Shown in pieces: positions 35,565 to 43,559 of a stretch of 64,000 nt of DNA. Each line of letters opens with the position of its first letter. Within the stretch, counting starts at the first letter, position 1. Under the pieces are notes generated by a model that saw nothing but the letters and a program-made list of their open reading frames with translations, was not told the origin of the DNA and searched no databases. This DNA is from Novosphingobium ovatum (GTDB lineage: Bacteria > Pseudomonadota > Alphaproteobacteria > Sphingomonadales > Sphingomonadaceae). A program made the position numbers and the translations under genes. The stretch is taken from NCBI RefSeq assembly GCF_009909235.1, contig NZ_JAAAPO010000001.1:1-64000 (forward strand), in the 5' to 3' direction.

Positions 35565-36001
35565 GGCTGCCCCCTAACTACGTTGTTCCATGTAGGCATG
35601 ATTTCGTGATTGAACAGGGGCATGATCTCGTATGTGCGCCAGATTTGATGGTTTTGCGCAAATCGCGGCGGGGTGAGGCGAGGCGCAATCGGGGGATTCG
35701 GGGTGGCGGATGTGCGGGCGCGTGCGGGGTGGCGAATTTGCCCCATTACGGAGCCTTTCCCTGCATGGACGGGGCGCCAAACTGTGGCAAAGCTGTTACA
35801 ACTATGCATCGCTAGGCAGGTTTGTCGCATGCCCCAGGCCTCTCTTGCGTTGCGCTAAGTGTCTGAAAAATGGATGTGATATCCTATTCATTACGGCGCA
35901 TGTTTTGTTCTGACAGCGATGTCTTGACAGCGCTGGTCAATTTGTCAATTTGTAATCACAGAGAGAGCCCGGATGGCGGGCCCCTTGGAGGAGATGCAGT
36001 T
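35565..36001. other. Divergent control region between LacI and TonB receptor genes
   Basis: A 437-base gap without a credible gene. Near the LacI side GGCATGAT(T/C)TCGT occurs twice as a direct repeat (35595-35607 and 35619-35631, 24 bases apart). Near the receptor side are two operator-like palindromes (35911-35940) and then a direct repeat GTCAATTT GTCAATTT at 35936-35951. A GGAGGAG ribosome site lies eight bases before the receptor start. Confidence 0.6.
35911..35940. promoter_or_regulatory. Tandem LacI-type operator-like sites
   Basis: TGACAGCGATGTCT (35911-35924) is a palindrome of TGACA/TGTCT, one base off perfect, and TGACAGCGCTGGTCA (35925-35939) is a second one built on a central AGCGCT with one extra base; both share TGACAGCG. 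A CG-centred TGACA-N4-TGTCA layout is usual for LacI-family operators. They end 62 bases before the TonB receptor start, where a repressor would block transcription. Confidence 0.55.
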
Positions 36002-38209
36002 ATGAGAAAGGTCGCCTATTTGGGCGTAGCGTCCGCTATTGCCCTGATGACGTCGCCTGCGATGGCCCAAACTACCGTCAATGCAGACGGCGACATCATC
36101 GTGACCGCCACTCGTACCGAAACCCTGTTGTCGAAGACGCCGATCGCCATGACGGCCGTCAGCGGCGAAATGCTGACGCAAAAGGGTATCACCAACACCA
36201 CCCAGCTGGCTGACTCGGTGCCGAACGTGTCGATCGTTCGTGGCAACGGTCTGCAGATCACGATCCGCGGCGTGACCAGCACCGACGGCACTGAAAAGGG
36301 TGACCCCTCGGCCGCGTTCCTGTTGGATGGCGTGTACATCGCCCGTCCGCAGGCCCAGGAAGTCAGCTTCTTTGACATCGAGCGCGTGGAAGTGCTGCGC
36401 GGCCCGCAGGGCACGCTGTATGGCCGCAACACGACCGCTGGTGTGGTCAACGTGATCTCGGCCGCGCCCAAGTTCAAGTTCGGTGGCTCGGCTGACGTCT
36501 CTTACGAGAGCTTCAACCACATCACCGCGTCCGGGTCGATCAACGTGCCGGTGTCGGACACCTTCGCCGTGCGCGCTGCGGTCAACTATGACCGTCGCGA
36601 CACCTTTGTGAACAAGACCTCGAGCGACCGTTATAACTGGGGTCCGTTCAAGGACGTGTTTGCCGCGCGTCTGTCGGCTCTGTGGCAGCCCACCTCGGAC
36701 CTGAAGGTTCTGGTCAAGGCGGATTACTCGCTGGACAACGGTTATGGCGTGAACGCCGTGCCGACCACCAACTTCTTTGCCAGCGCCGCTGCCGCTTCGG
36801 TGGCCGGTACGCCGATCAACGCGGCCTATGTGGTCAACAGCGACACCACCGCCCAGCGCAGCAGCAGCCTGTCGGAGCAGTGGCAGGGCGTTGAGCGCAA
36901 GCTGGGCAAGGGCGTGATGGGCCAGATCGACTGGAACCTGTCGAACAGCCTGACGCTGACCTATCTGGGTTCGTACCGCACGATGAATCGCTTTATGCAT
37001 TCGACGTTGGCGCGTACGGCCACGACTGGCAACCGTGACTGGTTCACCGGCCGTTACTGGCAGACCAGCCAGGAAGCGCGTCTGGCGTTCAAGTCGGGTA
37101 ACCTGTTCGTTCAGACCGGCGGTTACTACTTCAAGGAAAAGTCGGGCATTGCCTTCTTCATCCTCGACTTCTTCGGCCCCAACTCGCAGTTTGGTTTCCC
37201 GCAGGACCCGACCATTGCCGTGTCCAAGGGTGTGTTCGGTCAGGCTTCGTACAACTTCACGCCTGAGCTGAAGATCACCGGCGGCATCCGCTACAGCAGC
37301 GACGACAAGAGCCGCGTGGGCGCGACCGTCAATGACGATCTGACCACCGGTGCGCGCACCACCTTCCAGACCAACAACGCCAGCCGCAACTTCAGCAAGA
37401 CGACGTGGCGCGTGGGTGTGGACTATGACGTGCCGGGTCTGGGCCTGTTCTACGGCTCGGTTGCGACCGGTTACAAGGCTGGTGGCTTCAACGACGGTTG
37501 CGAAACCGGTACCGCTCCGGGCTGCGCCCTGCCGGCTGCCGCGCTGTACTATGCGCCGGAAACGCTGACCTCGTACGAAGTCGGTTTCAAGCTGCACACG
37601 GCTGACAACAAGCTGCGCTTCAACGGCAACTACTTCCACTATGACTACAGTGGTCTGCAGGTGTCGTCGGTGCAGAACGTCTGCGGCGGCCCTTGCCAGG
37701 TGACCGCCAACGCCGCGACCGCCAAGGTTGACGGTGTGGAACTGGAAGCCACCTTCAAGCCTGCGCCGAACCACGTGTTCGAAGCCATGGTGACCTTCCT
37801 GAACGCCCGCTATGGCAACTACACGCCGCCGGTGGCTGGTGCGAATGCCAACTTCGCTGGGGTTCAGCTGAACCGCAGCCCCAAGTCGGTGGTCTCGCTG
37901 GGCTACACCTTCACCCAGCCGCTGGGTGGTGGCGCTGAACTGGCGCTCAACGCCAAGACCCGCATCTCGGCGAGCTATGCTCTGACCGATATCGGCAATG
38001 GCGTGTTCTTCCGTCAGCCCAACTATACCAAGTCGGACATCTCGCTGACCTACACGGCGCCCGACAAGAAGTACTATGTTGGCGTGTTCGGCAAGAACCT
38101 GGAGAACCGTCTGGTCCTGACCAGCGTTTCGGCCAATGGCACTTTTGCCGGCACGGCGGTGTTTGAAGATCCGCGCACCTTCGGCATCCGCGCCGGTGCC
38201 AAGTTCTGA
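36002..38209 (+). CDS. TonB-dependent outer-membrane receptor
   Basis: A 735-residue precursor. The signal peptide MRKVAYLGVASAIALMTSPAMA is followed by a TonB-box-like DIIVTATRTE, the plug (AVSGEMLTQKGITNTTQLAD, VSIVRGNGLQITIRGVTST, IERVEVLRGPQGTLYGRN with the conserved plug end TTAGVVNVIS), and a long barrel ending FGIRAGAKF with terminal Phe. The ATG at 36002 has GGAGGAG eight bases before it. It imports a large ligand using TonB energy; with a GH3 beta-glucosidase and esterase downstream the ligand is probably an oligosaccharide or plant glycoside. Regulation by the divergent LacI protein is likely. Confidence 0.95.
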   Translation: MRKVAYLGVASAIALMTSPAMAQTTVNADGDIIVTATRTETLLSKTPIAMTAVSGEMLTQKGITNTTQLADSVPNVSIVRGNGLQITIRGVTSTDGTEKGDPSAAFLLDGVYIARPQAQEVSFFDIERVEVLRGPQGTLYGRNTTAGVVNVISAAPKFKFGGSADVSYESFNHITASGSINVPVSDTFAVRAAVNYDRRDTFVNKTSSDRYNWGPFKDVFAARLSALWQPTSDLKVLVKADYSLDNGYGVNAVPTTNFFASAAAASVAGTPINAAYVVNSDTTAQRSSSLSEQWQGVERKLGKGVMGQIDWNLSNSLTLTYLGSYRTMNRFMHSTLARTATTGNRDWFTGRYWQTSQEARLAFKSGNLFVQTGGYYFKEKSGIAFFILDFFGPNSQFGFPQDPTIAVSKGVFGQASYNFTPELKITGGIRYSSDDKSRVGATVNDDLTTGARTTFQTNNASRNFSKTTWRVGVDYDVPGLGLFYGSVATGYKAGGFNDGCETGTAPGCALPAAALYYAPETLTSYEVGFKLHTADNKLRFNGNYFHYDYSGLQVSSVQNVCGGPCQVTANAATAKVDGVELEATFKPAPNHVFEAMVTFLNARYGNYTPPVAGANANFAGVQLNRSPKSVVSLGYTFTQPLGGGAELALNAKTRISASYALTDIGNGVFFRQPNYTKSDISLTYTAPDKKYYVGVFGKNLENRLVLTSVSANGTFAGTAVFEDPRTFGIRAGAKF

Positions 38210-38238
38210 TAACAGTGCTTTCATGAGCTAAACCCGAG

Positions 38239-38277
38239 GGGGCGAGTTGGGGTGAAAACCTTGGCTCGCCCCTTTTT
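38239..38277 (+). terminator. Hairpin with T-run between receptor and GH3 genes
   Basis: GGGGCGAG (38239-38246) pairs with CTCGCCCC (38265-38272), followed by TTTTT. Lying 30 bases after the receptor stop, it could end most transcripts and lower expression of the downstream GH3 and esterase genes relative to the receptor. Confidence 0.7.
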
Positions 38278-38318
38278 CTATTTTTGAGACCCCGGTAAAT
38301 TTTTTTGGAGTGGACGGA

Positions 38319-40553
38319 ATGCAAGCCAAGACAATGTTGATCGCGTCGAGCGCGCTGATGGGGCTGATGATGCCCGCAGGCGCGATGGCCGCCGATCAGG
38401 CGCCGACAGCTGCGACGATCGCCGCTGCGGCGGCCCGCGCTGATGCCACCGTCCGCGCCATGAAGCCGGAAGAAAAGACTGTTCTGACGCATGGCATCAT
38501 GCCGCTGCCGTTGATGCCGGGTACTCCGCCGCCGCCGGCGGATTCGATCCCCGGTGCGGGCTACATTGCGGGCATCGCGCGTCTGGGCGTACCGGCGCTC
38601 AAGGAAACGGACGCCTCGCTGGGCGTGTCCTATGTCATGGGCCTGCGCAAGGATGGCGCGACCGCGCTGCCTTCGGGCCTGTCGCTGGCGTCCAGCTGGA
38701 ACCCCGAACTGGCCTATCAGGGCGGCGCGATGATCGCGGGCGAAACCCGGGCAAAGGGCTTTAACGTGCTGCTGGCCGGCGGCGTCAACCTGACGCGTGA
38801 TCCGCGCAATGGCCGCACGTTTGAATATCTGTCCGAAGACCCGCTGCTCTCGGGCATGCTGGTGGGCGCCTCGATTCGCGGTATTCAGTCGCAGGGCATC
38901 ATTTCGACCATCAAGCATTTCGCGCTGAACGGTCAGGAAACGGGCCGCAAATTCGTCGACATCCGCATCAGCGAAGCCGCCGCGCGCGAGAGCGACCTGC
39001 TGGCGTTCCAGATCGGGATCGAGCAGGGCCAGCCCCTGTCGGTGATGTGCGCCTATAACGTGGTCAATGGCGCGCCGGCCTGCGGCAATGACTGGCTGTT
39101 GAACAAGGTGCTCAAGAAGGACTGGCGCTGGAAGGGCTTTGTCATGTCCGACTGGGGCGCGGTGCCTAATCTGGAAACCGCGATCAATGGTCTGGATCAG
39201 CAGTCGGGCGAAAGCCTTGACCCGGCGGTGTTCTTTGCTGACAAGCTGGCCGCGCGCGCGGCAGGCGACAAGGCATGGGCCGCCCGTCTGGACGACATGA
39301 ACCGCCGCGTGCTGACCGCCATCTACGCTGCTGGCCTGGACAAGAGCCAGCCGCAGCCGGGTGGCAAGATCGACTTTGCCGCCAATGGTCTGGTCGCGCT
39401 TGAGGCCGCCAAGCAGGGTATCGTGCTGCTGAAGAACAACGGCGCACTGCCGCTGGCCGCCAGCGCCAAGAGCATCGCGGTGATCGGTGGCTATGCCAAT
39501 TCGGGCGTGCTGTCGGGTGGCGGCTCCAGCCAGGTGAACAGCGAGGGCGGGCCTGCCGTGGCCGTGCCGCTGGGTGGCGAAGGGCCGTTCGCGGGCTTTA
39601 TGGCCCAGCATTACCACCGTTCGGCCCCGCTGGCCGCCATCCGCAAGCTGGCTCCGCAGGCCAATGTTACCTATCGCGACGGCAATTACATCGCCGATGC
39701 GGTCGAGCAGGCGCGCAAGTCGGATGTGGCCGTGGTCTTCGTGACCAAGTGGTCGAGCGAGGGTCTGGATCAGGCCGATCTGTCGCTGCCCAATGGTCAG
39801 GATGCGCTGGTCGCGGCAGTGGCGGCGGCCAATCCGCGCACGATCGTCGTGCTGGAAACCGGCAACCCGATCGCCATGCCGTGGTTGGACAAGGTCGCTG
39901 GCGTGGTGCAGGCGTGGTATCCGGGCGCGCGTGGTGGCGATGCCATCGCCAGCGTGCTGTTTGGCGAAACCAACCCCTCGGGCCACTTGCCGATCACGTT
40001 CCCGGCCAGCGTCAAGCAGTTGCCGCGTCCGGTGCTGGATGGTTACAACCAGTATGAGGCCAATTTTGCCGGTGATCCGCCGTTCCCCGGTGCCAAGCTG
40101 AGCGCGAACTATGACATCGAAGGTTCGGACGTGGGCTATCGCTGGTTCGCCCGCACGGGTGCCAAGGCGTTGTTCCCCTTCGGCTTTGGCCTGAGCTACA
40201 CCACCTTTGCCAGCAATGGCCTGTCTGTGGTCGATCGTCCGGGCAAGGGTCTGTTTGCCACCTTTACGGTCAAGAACACTGGCGCGCGTGAAGGCGCGAC
40301 CGTTGGGCAGGTCTATCTGACCGCCCGCAACGGCGCGGCCAAGCAGCGTCTGGTGGGCTTTGCCCGCGTCAACCTGGCGCCGGGCGCCAGCCAGACGGTG
40401 ACGGTGCCGGTTGATTCGCGCCTGTTGGCCGATTGGGTCAAGGATGGCTGGCAGGTGGCTGCCGGTACGTATAGCTTTGCTTTGGGTGAGGACGCCGAGC
40501 ATCTCCAGACGCCGGTGACGGTGAAGCTGGCCGCTCGCAAGTGGAAGGACTGA
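38319..40553 (+). CDS. Glycoside hydrolase family 3 (beta-glucosidase-like), exported
   Basis: A 744-residue exported hydrolase. The signal peptide region (MLIASSALMGLMMPAGAMAA) precedes a GH3 N-domain with NVLLAGGVNLTRDPRNGRTFEYLSED (split here by family position), ISTIKHFALNGQE, and VMSDWGAV containing the nucleophile Asp (about residue 278). The C-domain follows (GIVLLKNNGALPL, SIAVIGGYANSG, WYPGARGGDAIASVLFGETN), then a fibronectin-III-like C-terminus. It removes terminal beta-linked sugars such as glucose or xylose. The ATG at 38319 has GGAG eight bases upstream; a GTG three codons earlier overlaps that ribosome site. Confidence 0.94.
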   Translation: MQAKTMLIASSALMGLMMPAGAMAADQAPTAATIAAAAARADATVRAMKPEEKTVLTHGIMPLPLMPGTPPPPADSIPGAGYIAGIARLGVPALKETDASLGVSYVMGLRKDGATALPSGLSLASSWNPELAYQGGAMIAGETRAKGFNVLLAGGVNLTRDPRNGRTFEYLSEDPLLSGMLVGASIRGIQSQGIISTIKHFALNGQETGRKFVDIRISEAAARESDLLAFQIGIEQGQPLSVMCAYNVVNGAPACGNDWLLNKVLKKDWRWKGFVMSDWGAVPNLETAINGLDQQSGESLDPAVFFADKLAARAAGDKAWAARLDDMNRRVLTAIYAAGLDKSQPQPGGKIDFAANGLVALEAAKQGIVLLKNNGALPLAASAKSIAVIGGYANSGVLSGGGSSQVNSEGGPAVAVPLGGEGPFAGFMAQHYHRSAPLAAIRKLAPQANVTYRDGNYIADAVEQARKSDVAVVFVTKWSSEGLDQADLSLPNGQDALVAAVAAANPRTIVVLETGNPIAMPWLDKVAGVVQAWYPGARGGDAIASVLFGETNPSGHLPITFPASVKQLPRPVLDGYNQYEANFAGDPPFPGAKLSANYDIEGSDVGYRWFARTGAKALFPFGFGLSYTTFASNGLSVVDRPGKGLFATFTVKNTGAREGATVGQVYLTARNGAAKQRLVGFARVNLAPGASQTVTVPVDSRLLADWVKDGWQVAAGTYSFALGEDAEHLQTPVTVKLAARKWKD

Positions 40554-40557
40554 AGGC

Positions 40558-42081
40558 ATGACGCGTAAGGCACTGGCGGCGATGGCCGCAACATTGGCCG
40601 CGACTCTGACGCTGGGGCAGACCGCTCTGGCGCAGGGCGCGGCCCCCACGGCCAAAATCGCCTCTGGTGCGTTGCGCGGTTCTGCGGACGGCGCAGTCGT
40701 CAGCTTCAAGGGCATCCCCTATGCGGCGGCCCCGGTGGGCGCCAACCGCTGGCGCTCGCCCCAGCCGGTCAAGGCGTGGACGGGCGTGCGCGATGCGACC
40801 GCCTATGGCAATGACTGTGCGCAGGCACCGTTCCCGCCCGACGCCGCGCCGATCCAGACCTCCCCGCGTGAGGATTGTCTGTATCTGAACGTGTGGAAGC
40901 CAGCGACCGCCAAGCCCGGCGCCAAGCTGCCGGTGGTGGTGTGGATTCATGGCGGCGGCTTTGTGAACGGTGGCTCTTCGCCGGCGGTTTATTCGGGCCA
41001 TAATTTTGCCCGCGATGGCGTGGTGTTCGTTTCGATCAACTATCGCCTTGGCCGCTATGGCTTTTTCGCGCACCCCGGTTTGGCGGCCGAAGGGCTGGGC
41101 GGCAATTTCGGGTTTCAGGACCAGATCGCCGCGCTGAAGTGGGTCAAGGCCAATATCGCGCAGTTCGGCGGTGACGCGGGGCAGGTGACGGTGTTTGGCG
41201 AAAGCGCCGGTGGCATGAGCATGCTGATGCTGTTGCAGGCACCCGAGGCCAAGGGGTTGTTCCACCGGGTGATCGTCGAATCGGGCGGTGGCCGCGCCAC
41301 GCTGGCCCAGCCGACGATGGCATCGGCCGCGCGGACGGGGGAACGTTTTGCCCCCGGCCTGACCGCCGCCCAGTTGCGCGCCTTGCCCGAGGACAAGGTG
41401 ACCGGCACGCTTTCGATGATGAGCATGGGCGATCGCGGGTATTCCGGGCCGATGCTGGATGGGCGCACGCTGTTGGGCGTGGCGGTGGATGCGGCGGCGG
41501 CGGGCCTGATGGCGCGTGTGCCGGTGATCATCGGTGCCAATTCGGCCGATGGATTCCCCATGGTGACGGACAAGGACAAGATTTTTGCCGCCTATGGCGC
41601 CGATGCCGATGCCGCGCGCAAGCTGTATGATGCCGATGGCACCACCAGCGGGTTGCAGGTGGGCACGATGACCAGCGCCGATGTGATGTTCATCGAACCG
41701 GCGCGCCTGATGGCACGCACGCTGTCCGCGCGGGGGGAAAAGGCGTGGATCTATCGCTTTGGCTATCCGGCCAGCGAGATGGGCCCGGCGATGGGCGGTG
41801 CGCCACACGCCAGCGAAATTCCCTATGCGTTTGACACTTTGCAACTGCGCAAGGGCCCTGCGCCCAAGCCGGAAGAGCTGGAAGTGGCCAAGCAGATGCA
41901 TCGGTATTGGGTGAATTTCATCAAGACCGGTGCGCCAGATGGTGCCGGGGTGCCTGCCTGGCCCCTGGCGACACCCACTGCCACCACGGTGCAGATGCTG
42001 GATGCGGCGGGCGCCCGTCATATCGAGGACCCCTACACGGCGCGGCTGAACTTTGTCGAACGCCGCGCCGAGGGCAAATGA
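40558..42081 (+). CDS. Type-B carboxylesterase (alpha/beta hydrolase), exported
   Basis: A 507-residue precursor with signal peptide ending near LAQGAAP. It has the carboxylesterase family landmarks: EDCLYLNVWKP, the oxyanion hole WIHGGGFVNGG, NYRLGRYGFF, and the nucleophile elbow VFGESAGGMS with Ser about residue 216; the acidic and His partners lie near NSADGFP and MGGAPHASEIPY. It begins four bases after the GH3 stop, so they are coupled. It probably removes ester groups (acetyl, feruloyl or similar) from a plant glycoside taken up by the receptor. A terminator follows. Confidence 0.92.
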   Translation: MTRKALAAMAATLAATLTLGQTALAQGAAPTAKIASGALRGSADGAVVSFKGIPYAAAPVGANRWRSPQPVKAWTGVRDATAYGNDCAQAPFPPDAAPIQTSPREDCLYLNVWKPATAKPGAKLPVVVWIHGGGFVNGGSSPAVYSGHNFARDGVVFVSINYRLGRYGFFAHPGLAAEGLGGNFGFQDQIAALKWVKANIAQFGGDAGQVTVFGESAGGMSMLMLLQAPEAKGLFHRVIVESGGGRATLAQPTMASAARTGERFAPGLTAAQLRALPEDKVTGTLSMMSMGDRGYSGPMLDGRTLLGVAVDAAAAGLMARVPVIIGANSADGFPMVTDKDKIFAAYGADADAARKLYDADGTTSGLQVGTMTSADVMFIEPARLMARTLSARGEKAWIYRFGYPASEMGPAMGGAPHASEIPYAFDTLQLRKGPAPKPEELEVAKQMHRYWVNFIKTGAPDGAGVPAWPLATPTATTVQMLDAAGARHIEDPYTARLNFVERRAEGK

Positions 42082-42120
42082 TCACACAAAGCCTGTCCGG
42101 GTCGCACTGAACAGGGGGAA

Positions 42121-42147
42121 GGGGGCTGGATTTCCGGCCCCCTTTTT
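42121..42147 (+). terminator. Intrinsic terminator after the esterase gene
   Basis: GGGGGC at 42121 pairs with GCCCCC ending at 42142, with two further G-C pairs inside and a short AT loop, directly followed by TTTTT. It closes the receptor-GH3-esterase operon. Confidence 0.85.
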
Positions 42148-42199
42148 GTGGCCATGGCAGGTGGTGAGCCGATGTTGCATGCGCGAAATGCTGCGCACA

Positions 42200-42234
42200 A
42201 AAAACGGGCGCTGCAACACTTCGGTGCAGCGCCC
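42200..42234 (-). terminator. Intrinsic terminator of the FAD monooxygenase gene
   Basis: GGGCGCTGCA (42206-42215) and TGCAGCGCCC (42225-42234) are perfect complements with a nine-base loop. On the minus strand the stem is followed by six T residues, 30 bases after the stop of the FAD monooxygenase. Confidence 0.88.
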
Positions 42235-42263
42235 GCAAGGCGTTAGGAGAGAACGTCAGCCGT

Positions 42264-43403
42264 TCAGAACGGCTGGTTCAATCTGGAAAGCGCGCCTTCC
42301 AGAATAGTGGCGTGTTCGCGCGGGTCGCCATGCGCCAATTGCAGGCGGCCGACTGAAACGCTCGATTCAATCACATCGCGGCAGCGCTCGTAACGGCGTT
42401 CCTGATAGGCGCTCAGGCCCGCCTCGACGCTGTCCGCGCGCTCCAGTTCCTCGGCCAGCACGATGCCGCTTTCCACCGCCATGCCCGCGCCCGATGCCAG
42501 ATGCGGCGTGGTGGCGTGCACCGCATCGCCCAACAGCACGATGCGGCCATTGTACCAAGGCTTTGGCTGCAACACGGCGGCCAGCGGGCGATAGTTGATC
42601 CAGTCCTGCCGCGTCATATTGTCGCGGATCCAGCCCGCATTCCCACCAAAATCAGCCAGTTGCTGGTGCAGTTCGTCGAACAGCTCGTCCTCGGTCATAA
42701 AGGTTTCGCGTTCGACATGGGCGGTCAGCATCCACATATAGACGCTGTCGGGGCTGCAGGCGGTAATGCCGCAAGGGTTGGCGTGGCCCAGATAGAATTC
42801 GCCATATTCCAGCCCTGGCGGCTTGGCGATGGAAATGCGCCAGCAGCCCTGGCCGGTGGGCACAGCCGGGCCCATATGCGGGAAGGCCAGATCGCGCATG
42901 CCCGAAAATACGCTGTCCGAACCCACCACCAGATCATACCGCCCGGTGCTGCCGTCGGTAAAGGTCACGTCGACGCCATCGCCGGTGTTGACCGCCGCGC
43001 TGACGCTGAGGCCCAGACGCACAGGGATGGCCAGTTCATTGACGCGCGCCTGCATGATGCGGTGCAGCACGGGGCGCATGATGCCGCCGGTGGCGGGCAG
43101 GCCTTCCTCGATAACCGGCTCGTCCAGATCCTTGATATGCGTGCCGTCATAACGGAACAACCGCGTCTTGTTGGTGATCGCCCCTTGTGCCTTGATCGCG
43201 TCCAGCAATCCCAGCCTGCGATAGGCGCGCAGCGTCGGCCCGGTGATCGTGATCCCCGCACCATACACGCGCCATTGCGGGTCCAGATCGATCAGATCCA
43301 CCCGCACTCCGCGTTCAGCCATGGCGATGGCGGCGGCCATGCCACCGATACCACCGCCTACGATCAGCGCCTTTGCGACGCTGGTGATGTTCTCCCGTTC
43401 CAT
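42264..43403 (-). CDS. FAD-dependent aromatic hydroxylase-like monooxygenase
   Basis: A 379-residue flavoprotein of the group A (salicylate/3-hydroxybenzoate hydroxylase) family. GGGIGGMAAAIAMAERG is the FAD dinucleotide fold, YDLVVGSDSVFSGMR the DG-type second motif with a Ser-Asp pair, and RIVLLGDAVHATTPHLASG the GD motif. Such enzymes use NADH and O2 to hydroxylate a ring. It resembles the monooxygenase at 62585 along its whole length, a paralogue. The ATG at 43403 starts MERENITS; the same open frame runs far upstream across the receptor gene but that part is only antisense. It is divergent from the TonB receptor at 43560. Confidence 0.9.
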   Translation of the reverse strand: MERENITSVAKALIVGGGIGGMAAAIAMAERGVRVDLIDLDPQWRVYGAGITITGPTLRAYRRLGLLDAIKAQGAITNKTRLFRYDGTHIKDLDEPVIEEGLPATGGIMRPVLHRIMQARVNELAIPVRLGLSVSAAVNTGDGVDVTFTDGSTGRYDLVVGSDSVFSGMRDLAFPHMGPAVPTGQGCWRISIAKPPGLEYGEFYLGHANPCGITACSPDSVYMWMLTAHVERETFMTEDELFDELHQQLADFGGNAGWIRDNMTRQDWINYRPLAAVLQPKPWYNGRIVLLGDAVHATTPHLASGAGMAVESGIVLAEELERADSVEAGLSAYQERRYERCRDVIESSVSVGRLQLAHGDPREHATILEGALSRLNQPF

Positions 43404-43460
43404 GGCCTCATGCCTAATGATGGCCCGGCAATAGGCAAATCCGAACCATGGATGCACGAC

Positions 43461-43474
43461 TATCGATACAATCG
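43461..43474. promoter_or_regulatory. TATCGATA palindrome in the FAD monooxygenase/TonB control region
   Basis: TATCGATACAATCG lies in the 156-base divergent gap. Its first 11 bases and the nested ATACAATCG both recur in the promoter region at 61382-61417. A shared regulator of the two monooxygenase loci is possible, but an 11-base match could be chance. Confidence 0.35.
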
Positions 43475-43559
43475 GTAAGACGGATGGCCCCCCACGCGCT
43501 ACCCAAAGGCACAACAAGTGCGTGCAGCACTGTGTGGAAACACCATGAGGGGAGGTTTT

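Noticed and set aside
37947..40715. A 922-residue minus-strand frame
   Set aside because: Antisense of the TonB receptor and GH3 genes, both of which are unambiguous.
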